A stretch of 64,000 nucleotides of DNA from Flavobacterium sp. Sd200 (GTDB taxonomy: Bacteria; Bacteroidota; Bacteroidia; Flavobacteriales; Flavobacteriaceae), in assembly GCF_009826935.1 (NCBI RefSeq), contig NZ_WUMN01000009.1, positions 43,524-107,523 on the forward strand, given 5' to 3'. Positions 25,308 to 34,621 of this stretch are shown here, one piece after another. The translations under genes and the position numbers were made by a program. Numbering within the stretch: position 1 is the stretch's first letter; each line of letters begins with the position of its first letter. The notes below the pieces were generated by a model that worked only from the letters and a program-made list of their open reading frames with translations, was not told the DNA's origin and made no database searches.

Positions 25308-26285
25308 ATGTCTGCAATCGAGCCTATACTTCAGGAGAACAAGAACCGCTTTGTGATTTTTCCTATCAAACACCATGATATTTGGGATTGGTACAAAAAA
25401 ATGGAAGCGAGCTTTTGGACGGCTGAAGAGATAGATTTGCACCAGGATCTTCACGATTGGAACAATAAGCTTACAAACGACGAAAAATATTTTATAAAAC
25501 ACATTCTTGCGTTTTTTGCTGCGTCTGACGGTATCGTGAACGAAAACCTTGCGGAGAATTTTGTAAACGAAGTGCAGTATCCGGAAGCTAAATTCTTTTA
25601 TGGTTTCCAGATCATGATGGAGAACATTCATAGTGAAACCTATTCTTTACTTATTGATACTTATGTAAAAGATGAGGCAGAGAAAAACCAACTTTTTCAT
25701 GCTATAGAGGTGTTTCCTGCTATTAAAAAGAAAGCCGACTGGGCGCTTAAATGGATCGAAAGCGAGTCGTTTGCCGAAAGGCTTATTGCTTTTGCTGCGG
25801 TAGAAGGTATCTTTTTCAGTGGGGCTTTCTGTTCTATCTTCTGGCTTAAAAAGCGTGGGCTTATGCCGGGCTTAACATTCTCTAACGAGCTTATTTCGAG
25901 AGATGAGGGTGTGCACTGCGACTTTGCGGTGCATTTGCATAACCACCACCTTGTTAACCAGGTGCCTAAAGACAGGATCAAAGAGATCATCATTAATGCA
26001 CTTAATATAGAGCGTGAGTTTATTACAGAGTCGTTGCCGGTTAGCCTTATAGGTATGAATGCCACTCTGATGATACAGTATCTTGAATTTGTGGCCGACA
26101 GGCTTTTGGTAGAGCTGGGTTGCGAAAGGCAATTTAATGTGGGTAATCCTTTTGACTTTATGGATATGATATCGCTGCAGGGCAAGACCAACTTCTTCGA
26201 AAAAAGAGTGTCTGAATACCAAAAGGCAGGTGTTATCAATAACGGCGAAGATGCCAACAAAATTAGCTTCGACGCTGATTTTTAA
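25308..26285 (+). CDS. nrdB: Class Ia ribonucleotide reductase small subunit
   Basis: The protein has 325 residues. NrdB holds the di-iron tyrosyl radical that starts reduction of ribonucleotides in NrdA. The metal ligands D74, E105 and H108 and the radical tyrosine Y112 (MENIHSETYS) have exactly the spacing of E. coli D84, E115, H118 and Y122. The second ligand set is in the VEGIFFSGAF and SRDEGVHCDF segments. A 3' neighbour 87 bp downstream is nrdA, so order is B then A. Confidence 0.96.
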   Translation: MSAIEPILQENKNRFVIFPIKHHDIWDWYKKMEASFWTAEEIDLHQDLHDWNNKLTNDEKYFIKHILAFFAASDGIVNENLAENFVNEVQYPEAKFFYGFQIMMENIHSETYSLLIDTYVKDEAEKNQLFHAIEVFPAIKKKADWALKWIESESFAERLIAFAAVEGIFFSGAFCSIFWLKKRGLMPGLTFSNELISRDEGVHCDFAVHLHNHHLVNQVPKDRIKEIIINALNIEREFITESLPVSLIGMNATLMIQYLEFVADRLLVELGCERQFNVGNPFDFMDMISLQGKTNFFEKRVSEYQKAGVINNGEDANKISFDADF

Positions 26286-26372
26286 TCGGTTTTTTTAGAG
26301 AGCGGACCAACTAAATTATTCTGGGGCTGCGCCGCACGGCGATGCCTTTACAACTTTAAAATATTTGTGCTT

Positions 26373-28808
26373 ATGTATGTAGTAAAAAGAGACGGCAGGA
26401 GAGAGCCTGTAATGTTTGACAAGATTACTGACAGGGTAAGAATGCTTTGCTATGGACTTAACGATCTTGTAGATCCGGTTAAGGTGGCAATGCGCGTTAT
26501 TGAAGGACTTTATGAGGGTGTAACCACATCTGAATTGGACAACCTTGCAGCCGAGACCGCTGCTTCTATGACGGTGTCGCACCCTGATTATGCACAGCTT
26601 GCTGCGCGTATTGCCGTGAGCAACCTGCACAAGAACACTAAAAAGTCGTTCTCGGAAACCATGAGCGATATGTATCATTATGTTAACCCGCGCACTAATC
26701 AGGAAGCACCGCTTCTAAGCGACGAGGTATATAATGTTATTATGGCTAATGCCGAGGAACTGGACTCTAAAATTATATACAACAGGGATTTTAACTACGA
26801 CTATTTTGGATTTAAAACCCTTGAGCGTTCGTACCTGCTAAAAATAAACGGTCAAATTGTAGAGCGCCCACAGCACATGCTTATGCGTGTATCGGTAGGT
26901 ATTCACCTTGACGATATTGCAGCAGCTATAGAAACGTATGAACTTATGTCTAAAAAGTTCTTTACGCACGCTACGCCTACTTTGTTTAATTCGGGTACCC
27001 CTAAGCCACAAATGTCGTCATGTTTCCTTCTTTCTATGAAAGACGACAGTATTGACGGTATTTATGACACGCTGAGGAGTACTGCTAAAATATCGCAGTC
27101 GGCCGGAGGTATCGGTTTATCTATACATAATGTTAGGGCTACAGGTTCTTACATTCGCGGCACTAACGGTACAAGTAACGGTATTGTGCCAATGCTTAGA
27201 GTGTTTAATGATACTGCCCGCTATGTAGACCAGGGTGGAGGTAAACGTAAAGGAAGCTTTGCCGTGTATATTGAGCCATGGCATGCCGATATTTTTGACT
27301 TTCTTGACCTGAGAAAAAACCATGGTAAAGAAGAAATGCGTGCGCGCGATCTTTTCCTTGCCATGTGGATTCCGGATCTGTTCATGAAACGTGTTCAGGA
27401 AGACAGTACCTGGACGCTAATGTGCCCTAACGAATGCCCTAACTTGTACAACGTGCACAGCGATGAGTTTGACGCGCTTTACTTAAGCTACGAAGCAGCC
27501 AACAAAGGCCGTAAAACGGTTAAGGCTCGCGAGCTTTGGGAAAAAATATTAGAATCTCAAATAGAGACCGGTTTACCATACATGCTGTATAAAGATGCGG
27601 CTAACAGAAAATCAAACCAGAAAAACCTGGGTACCATCCGTTCTTCAAACCTGTGTACAGAGATCATGGAGTTTACATCTGCCGATGAAATCGCAGTGTG
27701 TAACCTTGCCTCTATATCGCTGCCAATGTTTGTAGAGAACGGTGTGTTTAATCACGAGTTTTTATATAACGTAACCAAGCGTGTTACCAAAAATCTTAAT
27801 AAAGTAATCGACAGGAACTATTATCCTGTTAAGGAAGCTGAGAACAGCAACATGCGTCACCGCCCGGTGGGGTTAGGTGTTCAGGGGCTTGCAGATGCTT
27901 TCATATTGCTTCGCCTGCCATTTACAAGCGATGAGGCTAAACAGCTTAACCAGGAAATATTCGAAACCATATACTTTGCTGCCGTTACCGCTTCTATGGA
28001 GCTGGCTAAAGAAGAAGGGCATTATTCATCATTCCCGGGTTCGCCAATATCTCAGGGCGAGTTTCAGTACAATCTGTGGGGGCTTAAAGACAGCGATCTT
28101 AGTGGACGTTGGGACTGGGCATCGCTTCGCACCGAGGTTATGGAGCATGGTGTGCGCAACTCACTGCTTATGGCACCTATGCCTACAGCAAGTACATCGC
28201 AAATTCTTGGAAACAATGAAGCGTTTGAGCCGTATACCTCTAATATTTATACACGCAGGGTGCTTTCGGGCGAGTTCATCGTGGTGAACAAGCACCTGTT
28301 GCAGGATCTTGTAAACCTTGGCCTGTGGAACGAAAGCCTTAAGCAGGAAGTTATGAGGGCTAACGGATCGATACAGCATATAGATATCATTCCTCAGGAT
28401 ATAAAAGACCTTTACAAAACCGTATGGGAAATGAGTATGAAGGATATTATAGACATGAGCCGCCAGCGTGGTTACTTTGTGGACCAGTCTCAGTCGCTTA
28501 ACCTGTTCATGGAGAATGCTACTTATTCTAAGCTTACTTCCATGCATTTTTATGCATGGCAAAGCGGCCTGAAAACGGGTATGTATTATTTAAGGACTAA
28601 GAGTGCGGTAGATGCTATTAAGTTTACACTTAATAACGATAAAAAAGCAGAGCCTGTAGCAGAAGCTGCGCCGGGTGTAGGTGCTGTAAAACCAAAGGCA
28701 GCTGCAGAGGCGGTAGAAGTATCTGCTGTAGAGCTAAGCGAATTCCAGGCCATGATAGAGCGCTCGCGTGCTGCAGAGCCGGATGACTGCGAAATGTGCG
28801 GATCTTAA
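26373..28808 (+). CDS. nrdA: Class Ia ribonucleotide reductase large subunit
   Basis: The protein has 811 residues and reduces ribonucleoside diphosphates. An ATP-cone (about 1-95, VVKRDGRREPVMFDKITDRV) provides overall activity control. The catalytic cysteines are visible: one in PQMSSCFLL, the radical Cys in SSNLCTEIMEF and its redox partner in EIAVCNLASI. A C-terminal redox pair appears as DDCEMCGS, after an Ala/Glu-rich linker. The start is ATG 26373; an earlier in-frame GTG at 26367 is not needed. A terminator follows immediately after the gene. Confidence 0.96.
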   Translation: MYVVKRDGRREPVMFDKITDRVRMLCYGLNDLVDPVKVAMRVIEGLYEGVTTSELDNLAAETAASMTVSHPDYAQLAARIAVSNLHKNTKKSFSETMSDMYHYVNPRTNQEAPLLSDEVYNVIMANAEELDSKIIYNRDFNYDYFGFKTLERSYLLKINGQIVERPQHMLMRVSVGIHLDDIAAAIETYELMSKKFFTHATPTLFNSGTPKPQMSSCFLLSMKDDSIDGIYDTLRSTAKISQSAGGIGLSIHNVRATGSYIRGTNGTSNGIVPMLRVFNDTARYVDQGGGKRKGSFAVYIEPWHADIFDFLDLRKNHGKEEMRARDLFLAMWIPDLFMKRVQEDSTWTLMCPNECPNLYNVHSDEFDALYLSYEAANKGRKTVKARELWEKILESQIETGLPYMLYKDAANRKSNQKNLGTIRSSNLCTEIMEFTSADEIAVCNLASISLPMFVENGVFNHEFLYNVTKRVTKNLNKVIDRNYYPVKEAENSNMRHRPVGLGVQGLADAFILLRLPFTSDEAKQLNQEIFETIYFAAVTASMELAKEEGHYSSFPGSPISQGEFQYNLWGLKDSDLSGRWDWASLRTEVMEHGVRNSLLMAPMPTASTSQILGNNEAFEPYTSNIYTRRVLSGEFIVVNKHLLQDLVNLGLWNESLKQEVMRANGSIQHIDIIPQDIKDLYKTVWEMSMKDIIDMSRQRGYFVDQSQSLNLFMENATYSKLTSMHFYAWQSGLKTGMYYLRTKSAVDAIKFTLNNDKKAEPVAEAAPGVGAVKPKAAAEAVEVSAVELSEFQAMIERSRAAEPDDCEMCGS

Positions 28809-28835
28809 TACAAACACAATTATATAAACAAGAAA

Positions 28836-28859
28836 AGGGGCAGCAATGCTCCTTTTTTT
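28836..28859 (+). terminator. Intrinsic terminator after nrdA
   Basis: AGGGGC (28836-28841) pairs with GCTCCT (28848-28853), with one G-U pair, followed by seven T. Confidence 0.75.
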
Positions 28860-28888
28860 GCTATTTTTACACCCCTAAACTATACACA

Positions 28889-29401
28889 ATGCCCACAGAT
28901 AATTTTGGGAAAGTAGAAGTAACCTACAACATGCTGGCCGATAGAGGTAAACGCTTTGTAAACTTTTTAATGGACAGTATTATATGCTATGTGCTAACCT
29001 TTTTGGTAGGCATTTTAGGCAATTGGCTTTATGATACCTATGGCTTTAACGGGCTTGCTATTGGCAATATAGAGGTAAATGCAATAAAATTCAATTTATT
29101 GCATTCTGTGCTTTCGGTAGTTTTTTATGGCTTGTTCGAAACGGTAAGTTTGCGTACCCCGGGCAAATATATTACAGGTACAAAAGTAGTAATGTTCAAC
29201 GGAGAGAAACCCACGCAAACAGCAATCTTTTGGCGCACGCTGTGCAGGCTTATACCTTTTGAGGCTATTACGTTTTTAGGTGCTGCGCCTGTGGGATGGC
29301 ACGATGGTTTTAGCAAAACGCTGGTGGTTGATATTTATGAATATGAACGAGCATTGCGAAAAAAAAATGCTTCTAAAAATGTTAATAATCCAGGAGGTTA
29401 G
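28889..29401 (+). CDS. RDD-family membrane protein (first of a tandem pair)
   Basis: The protein has 170 residues with two or three hydrophobic segments. RDD marks are the DRGKRFVNFLMDSIICYVLT opening, the LRTPGKYITGTKVV motif and RTLCRLIPFEAITFLG. The C-terminal WHDGFSKTLVVDIYEYERAL closely parallels its neighbour. Function in this family is mostly unknown; some members are suggested to exchange ions. ATG 28889 is used; the open frame to 28796 runs through the nrdA terminator. Confidence 0.8.
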   Translation: MPTDNFGKVEVTYNMLADRGKRFVNFLMDSIICYVLTFLVGILGNWLYDTYGFNGLAIGNIEVNAIKFNLLHSVLSVVFYGLFETVSLRTPGKYITGTKVVMFNGEKPTQTAIFWRTLCRLIPFEAITFLGAAPVGWHDGFSKTLVVDIYEYERALRKKNASKNVNNPGG

Positions 29402-29430
29402 TATATTTATGCCAACCAACCAATAAAACA

Positions 29431-29931
29431 ATGGAGCAGACACTTGAATTGACACACAACCTGCTGGCCACTAAAGGGCAGCGTTTTGCAAACTACATTA
29501 TAGATTTTATCATTAAGTTTTTAATTGCCGCTGCAATAGGCATAATTTCCGGTTTGTTATATCAGTATTTTGATATTGTTGGCCCTTATTATTGGGTAAC
29601 TAACATGAACAAAATAGAAGAGTTTTTGCTGGGCTATGTTATATTGTTTTTTTACTACATTTTGTTTGAAGCAACATTGCAACGCAGCCCTGCAAAGTTT
29701 ATTACAGGCACAAAAGTGGTTACGTTTGATGGGAGTAAACCTTCATTTGGAGATATTGTAAAGCGCACACTTTGCAGGATGATACCTTTTAATGAGTTTT
29801 CTTTTTTAGGCGAGCCGGATAAAGGATGGCACGACAGCATATCGCAAACATATGTTATTGATATAAAAAAATACAATCAGGCTTTGCAGTTAAAAAACTC
29901 GTTTGAGGAAATTGGCGCAACAACAGAATAA
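29431..29931 (+). CDS. RDD-family membrane protein (second of a tandem pair)
   Basis: The protein has 166 residues and clearly is a paralogue of the gene 29 bp upstream. Shared landmarks are TKGQRFANYIIDFIIKFLIA at the start, RSPAKFITGTKVVTFDG, RTLCRMIPFNEFSFLGEP and KGWHDSISQTYVIDIKKYNQ. The pair probably arose by local duplication and diverged strongly in the first loop. Confidence 0.8.
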   Translation: MEQTLELTHNLLATKGQRFANYIIDFIIKFLIAAAIGIISGLLYQYFDIVGPYYWVTNMNKIEEFLLGYVILFFYYILFEATLQRSPAKFITGTKVVTFDGSKPSFGDIVKRTLCRMIPFNEFSFLGEPDKGWHDSISQTYVIDIKKYNQALQLKNSFEEIGATTE

Positions 29932-29970
29932 GCAATAGCCTTGTTAAGGCTTACTTAAACAAACAAGAAC

Positions 29971-30195
29971 ATGGCAAACGATAAAAAAGGCGTTTATAGC
30001 GGAGTGATAGAAAAGGACGATAACGGCAACTATTTTTGCGGTGAATATTTATTAGACTATCAACAGGTACAGGCAAATTTTAAAGAGGGAGACAAAATAA
30101 CCATCAAATCGGTTATAGAGAACCCCAGCGATAAAAGCTACGAACAATATAACAAGAAGTCCCGCGATTTCTTTTTGTTTAACCTCAAAAAGTAG
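29971..30195 (+). CDS. Small hypothetical protein
   Basis: The protein has 74 residues. It is polar and charged, with two beta-like stretches (GVYSGVIEKDDNGNYFCGEY and GDKITIKSVIENPS). There is no signal peptide or membrane segment. I recognise no family. It follows the RDD pair by 39 bp on the same strand and has a plausible coding pattern to its natural stop. Confidence 0.55.
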   Translation: MANDKKGVYSGVIEKDDNGNYFCGEYLLDYQQVQANFKEGDKITIKSVIENPSDKSYEQYNKKSRDFFLFNLKK

Positions 30196-30259
30196 TTTTT
30201 TGGTTGATAGTTGTCGGCTGTTAGTCGTGATTTAGAAGTATTAGTTTTCCTAAGCCTGT

Positions 30260-30308
30260 CATCTCAATTCTACCATCTGTCATCTCAATTCTAACATCTC
30301 AATTCTAA
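30260..30308 (+). repeat. Three copies of CATCTCAATTCTA(A/C) before dgt
   Basis: A 14-base unit occurs at 30260-30273, 30281-30294 and 30295-30308, the last two directly adjacent, just before the dgt start. It looks like a small intergenic tandem duplication rather than a promoter element. Confidence 0.7.
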
Positions 30309-30314
30309 ATTAAA

Positions 30315-31661
30315 ATGATGCAATGGGAACAGCTCCTGTCGTTAAAAAAACAGGGCGATACAAGTAAAAGGTTACGCAAAGAGCAGGACGATACACGTCT
30401 GGGCTTTGAGGTAGATTATGACCGTATAATATTTTCGTCGGCTTTTCGTAGCCTTCAGGATAAAACACAGGTAATTCCGCTCAGCAAAACCGATTTTGTG
30501 CACACACGCCTTACGCATAGCCTTGAGGTTAGTGTGGTAGGCAGGAGTTTGGGTAGGCTTGTAGGTAAAAAAATACTGGAAAAGCACCCTTATCTGCACA
30601 ACATTCATGGTTTTGAGATTAACGACTTTGGAGCTATCGTGGCTGCGGCTGCCTTGGCACACGATATAGGTAACCCACCTTTTGGGCACAGTGGCGAAAA
30701 AGCTATAGGCGAATATTTTAAGACCGGAAACGGTCAACAATATAAAGAGCAACTAACCGCTAAACAATGGCAGGACCTTATAGATTTTGAGGGAAATGCA
30801 AACGGTTTCAATTTACTCACGGCTTCAAGACCGGGTATTGAGGGAGGCCTTCGTATATCCTATGCTACGCTGGGCGCTTTTATGAAATACCCAAAAGAGT
30901 CGCTACCTAAGAAACCTACCTCTAACATTGCCGATAAGAAATATGGATTTTTTCAGTGTGATAAAGTGTTTTTTCAGGATGTAGCTAAAGACCTTGGACT
31001 GATACCTAACAAAACAGGCGATGATATGGGCTACGAGCGCCATCCGCTGGCCTACCTTGTGGAGGCTGCCGACGATATTTGCTATACTATTATAGATTTT
31101 GAAGACGGTATTAACCTTGGGCTTATCAGCGAAGATTATGCTTTGGAGTATCTTATAAAGCTGGTTAAGGATAATGTTCAGGTAGAAAAATATAAAACAC
31201 TTACCACTAAAGAAGACCGCATTAGCTACCTGCGTGCACTCGCTATTGGGACCCTTATAAACGATGCTGTGAATGTTTTTCTTGCTAATGAAGAAAAGAT
31301 ACTTGCAGGGCAATATCCGTATGCCTTAACAGATCAGGGACAGTATACCGCCCAAATGAAAGATATTATAAACCTTAGTATTAAAAACATTTACCAAAGC
31401 CGAGAGGTGGTAGAAAAAGAGGTTATTGGCTACCGTATTATCAACACATTGTTAGATACATTTTGCACGGCCTACAACAATAAGTTTGAAGGTCGCGAAA
31501 GCAACTACGACAAGCTGGTGCTTAAGCTCCTGCCTGAAAGGTTTGTTACTGAAAAGATGGATCTATACGACCGCCTGCTGCACATTTGCCACTTTGTTAG
31601 CACTCTTACCGATGGCAATGCACTACTACTTTATAATACTATTACGGGCAGCCTGAAATAA
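30315..31661 (+). CDS. dgt: dGTPase (deoxyguanosinetriphosphate triphosphohydrolase)
   Basis: The protein has 448 residues. It hydrolyses dGTP to deoxyguanosine and triphosphate and is of the HD superfamily. The N-terminal FSSAFRSLQDKTQVIPLSKT, DFVHTRLTHSLEVSVVGRSL with the first His, and the HD motif AALAHDIGNPPFGHSGE are present, as is the later YLVEAADDICYTIIDFEDG with the fourth metal ligand. ATG 30315 or 30318 may start it. It ends 14 bp from the convergent peptidase gene. Confidence 0.95.
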   Translation: MMQWEQLLSLKKQGDTSKRLRKEQDDTRLGFEVDYDRIIFSSAFRSLQDKTQVIPLSKTDFVHTRLTHSLEVSVVGRSLGRLVGKKILEKHPYLHNIHGFEINDFGAIVAAAALAHDIGNPPFGHSGEKAIGEYFKTGNGQQYKEQLTAKQWQDLIDFEGNANGFNLLTASRPGIEGGLRISYATLGAFMKYPKESLPKKPTSNIADKKYGFFQCDKVFFQDVAKDLGLIPNKTGDDMGYERHPLAYLVEAADDICYTIIDFEDGINLGLISEDYALEYLIKLVKDNVQVEKYKTLTTKEDRISYLRALAIGTLINDAVNVFLANEEKILAGQYPYALTDQGQYTAQMKDIINLSIKNIYQSREVVEKEVIGYRIINTLLDTFCTAYNNKFEGRESNYDKLVLKLLPERFVTEKMDLYDRLLHICHFVSTLTDGNALLLYNTITGSLK

Positions 31662-31675
31662 TAACCGCTTTTTTA

Positions 31676-33619
31676 TTATTCTTTTACAAACTTTAGCTGT
31701 GTTGTGCCTGCATTGGTAACCAATGTAACAAAGTGTATACCATTGGCTAAACTGGCTATGTTTATACCTGTAGTGTTGCTGGCTTGCAATACCTTTTGCC
31801 CTAAAGCATTGTAAATGGCTACTTGGTTTATGTCAACACCCTTTGGGACAGAAATATTAAGCATATTTCCGGCCGGGTTAGGGTAAAGGCTAATGCTGTT
31901 TAAAAGGCTAAAGGGCTTGTTGCTAAGGGTAACGCTGCTGCCGGCAGATATAATGTCGCTTTTAATATTAAAAATAACATTATTAAAGGCAGCGAAAGGC
32001 AGTTCTACATCAAACTGCTGATGGTTAACGGTATTGTCTACAACGGTGTCAAATACTTCTCCATTCGTCCCCATAAAACGCAACGGGACAGGCAACTCAT
32101 AAAAAGAGGCACCACCTTGGGTTTGCGTTTGGTTTATTGTAACCACTGCATGGTTTGCAGTTCCGTGGTTTACAGTAATGCTGTATGTAGGGTATCCCTC
32201 ACCATATATCCAGTCGGCAAAAAAGTCTGTAAGGTCTAATCCGCTGGCAGTTTCCATGTGCGCAATAAAGTCAGGGGTTTTGGCATATCCGTATGCCAGT
32301 GCAGGGTCGGCAAGATAATTTCCTACGCCTTCAAAAAACTGCTCGTCACCCAGTTTAAATCTAAGCATGTGCAATACCATAGCACCTTTATTATAAGTTA
32401 GCCTGCTGGCAAAAACACGTCCTACCGAAAGCGTGTCGGCGGCAGGGATGTATACACTTCCGTAAGGCAATGAGGTAATATTTTCCACGTTATTACGCTT
32501 CCACAACGCAAAGTTATTGTTGCCGTCTATGTGCTCAATCATAAGTCCGGTAAGATAGGTAGCAAAACCTTCGTTTAGCCAAATATCCTGCCACGACCCG
32601 CAGGTAATTTTGTCGCCAAACCACTGGTGTGCCAGTTCGTGGGCAATAAGTTCACGATTAAACCCTCCCATAAAAGACACGGTAGTATGCTCCATACCGC
32701 CTCCAAAACCGCACTGTGCATGCCCGTATTTTTCGGTGTGGAAAGGGTATGTTTCAAACCTTTCTTCAAAGAAGTTCATTATAGGAACTGTTTGTTGTGT
32801 TTGGGTCTGAGCTGACGTGAGGCTTTCAGGATATACATAATTTACAATAGGGAAAGTGTTTGGTGCTGTTCCGGCCGTTTGGGTATAAACACTGTAATTG
32901 GTCACAGCAATAGCTACCAGGTAAGCCGGAATTGGGTAGTTGTGCTGAAAATGGGTTGTTTTGGTGCCGTTGCCATTGTCTATAGCCGATTGCTCTAAGC
33001 CGTTGCTTACGCTCACATATTGCGATGGTGCTGTAATAAACACATCTATACTTTCAATTTTATCATTAAGGTCCTGCTTGCAGGGCCACCAGTCTTTTGC
33101 ACCATAAGGCTCAGAGAGCGTCCATAGTATAGGCGACCCGTTGTGGGTACTGGTAACAAAAGAATCCAGCCCACTTGCCAAAGGGGCACCTTCATAGGTA
33201 ACAACAATGGTAGCTTCTTCTCCGGCAGATAGAGTTTGTGGAAGGGTAATAACCACTTCTTCTGTATTTTGCGTAAAATTAAGCTCGGTGCCATTTATGG
33301 TTGCCGAGTTTACCGTAAGGAAATTAGTAAGGTCGAAGGTAATGGAAGCCATATCCTGCGTGGCTGTAAACGTTGTGGTAACACTCCCTGCAATATATTG
33401 CACAGCCGGGTCTACTGTAACATTAAGCGTTTGATGTGTAACATCATAGTTGCCGGTGTTTAGGTTTGCTACGGTGTTGATAGTGCGGTAAGCTGCTTTC
33501 ATTTCGCTTTCAGAAATACTTTCAATCAAACTGTTGTTGGAAGCAGATACAGGCGTGTGCTGGGCGAAAAGCGCACTTATATTTAAAAGGGAAACCAGTA
33601 TGAGGGTATAGTTTTTCAT
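31676..33619 (-). CDS. Secreted M1-family metallopeptidase with T9SS type A tail
   Basis: The protein has 647 residues. A signal peptide (MKNYTLILVSLLNISALFAQ) precedes an aminopeptidase N-like beta domain. The catalytic region contains the substrate-anchoring GFGGGMEHTT, which corresponds to GxMEN, then the zinc motif HELAHQWFGD and the third ligand in WLNEGFATY. The last 80 residues form a T9SS sorting domain (ISLYPNPAGNMLNISVPKG, then IYNALGQKVL, ending LKFVKE), so it is exported across the outer membrane. A TACATTTG box on the minus strand (33646-33639) is 19 bases before the ATG. Confidence 0.93.
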   Translation of the reverse strand: MKNYTLILVSLLNISALFAQHTPVSASNNSLIESISESEMKAAYRTINTVANLNTGNYDVTHQTLNVTVDPAVQYIAGSVTTTFTATQDMASITFDLTNFLTVNSATINGTELNFTQNTEEVVITLPQTLSAGEEATIVVTYEGAPLASGLDSFVTSTHNGSPILWTLSEPYGAKDWWPCKQDLNDKIESIDVFITAPSQYVSVSNGLEQSAIDNGNGTKTTHFQHNYPIPAYLVAIAVTNYSVYTQTAGTAPNTFPIVNYVYPESLTSAQTQTQQTVPIMNFFEERFETYPFHTEKYGHAQCGFGGGMEHTTVSFMGGFNRELIAHELAHQWFGDKITCGSWQDIWLNEGFATYLTGLMIEHIDGNNNFALWKRNNVENITSLPYGSVYIPAADTLSVGRVFASRLTYNKGAMVLHMLRFKLGDEQFFEGVGNYLADPALAYGYAKTPDFIAHMETASGLDLTDFFADWIYGEGYPTYSITVNHGTANHAVVTINQTQTQGGASFYELPVPLRFMGTNGEVFDTVVDNTVNHQQFDVELPFAAFNNVIFNIKSDIISAGSSVTLSNKPFSLLNSISLYPNPAGNMLNISVPKGVDINQVAIYNALGQKVLQASNTTGINIASLANGIHFVTLVTNAGTTQLKFVKE

Positions 33620-33824
33620 TATCAGGCAAAATTTTTCTCAAATGTAAATATAAAACATTGTTGGATTGCCTGTTGCACGCTAATGGTTTTAAAAATCGGT
33701 ATTGAATTTAACATATCTTCTATTGAAAATAAGACTTCAATAAAGTGTCTGATCAAAAAATCTTTGTTAAGTAAATGCCAAAAAAGAACTAAAAAATGCT
33801 ATTTTTGGAAATCAAATTATACTA

Positions 33825-34586
33825 ATGAGGATTATTTCTTATAACGTAAACGGCATTCGTGCAGCTTTTACAAAAGGTTTTATGGAATGGCTAAAACAGG
33901 CCGATCCGGATATTATATGCCTGCAGGAAATCAAGGCAACGTTTGACCAGGTGGCCATCAACGAGATTGAAGAGGCCGGATACCCATATCATTACTGGTT
34001 TTCGGCACAAAAAAAAGGCTATAGTGGTGTTGCTATATTTAGTAAGCATAAGCCTAACAATGTTGTATATGGAACAGGGATAGAACACATGGATTTTGAA
34101 GGTCGCAATCTTCGCCTTGATTTCGATACTTTTTCTGTAATGAGCCTGTATTTACCGTCGGGAACCAATATAGACCGTTTAGATCATAAGTTTAAATATA
34201 TGCATGATTTCCAGGAGTACATCAACGCACTGAAACTGGAGCATCCGAACCTTATAATTTGCGGTGATTATAATATTTGTCATGAGGCAATAGATATTCA
34301 CGACCCTATTCGCAACGCAAAAGTATCAGGATTCCTACCGGAAGAAAGAGCCTGGCTCGATGCATTTATAAAGAACGGTTTTATAGATACGTTCCGTCAT
34401 TTTAATAAAGAACCTCACAATTACAGTTGGTGGAGCTACCGTGCCGGGGCGCGGGGCAATAACAAAGGCTGGCGTATAGATTATGCGCTGGTTACAGAGC
34501 CGATGAGGCAACGCCTGACCCGTGCGGTTATTTTACCCGAAGCCAAGCACAGTGACCATTGCCCGATTGTGGTAGAATTTGAATAA
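33825..34586 (+). CDS. xth: Exodeoxyribonuclease III
   Basis: The protein has 253 residues. It is an AP endonuclease/3'-5' exonuclease of base-excision repair. Conserved marks are RIISYNVNGIRAAFTKGF, DIICLQEIKA with the metal-binding Glu, LIICGDYNICHEAIDIHDP, and the final KHSDHCPIVVEFE with the catalytic His. A TATTTTTG box at 33800-33807 lies 17 bases before the ATG. The OmpA lipoprotein gene follows 35 bp later. Confidence 0.96.
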   Translation: MRIISYNVNGIRAAFTKGFMEWLKQADPDIICLQEIKATFDQVAINEIEEAGYPYHYWFSAQKKGYSGVAIFSKHKPNNVVYGTGIEHMDFEGRNLRLDFDTFSVMSLYLPSGTNIDRLDHKFKYMHDFQEYINALKLEHPNLIICGDYNICHEAIDIHDPIRNAKVSGFLPEERAWLDAFIKNGFIDTFRHFNKEPHNYSWWSYRAGARGNNKGWRIDYALVTEPMRQRLTRAVILPEAKHSDHCPIVVEFE

Positions 34587-34621
34587 GCATTTCATCCAAA
34601 TAAAATAAAACAACTACAAAA

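Noticed and set aside
30315..31661. dgt as part of a defence island with the RT gene
   Set aside because: It is 9 kb away among housekeeping genes with host-like composition; dGTPases are common core genes.
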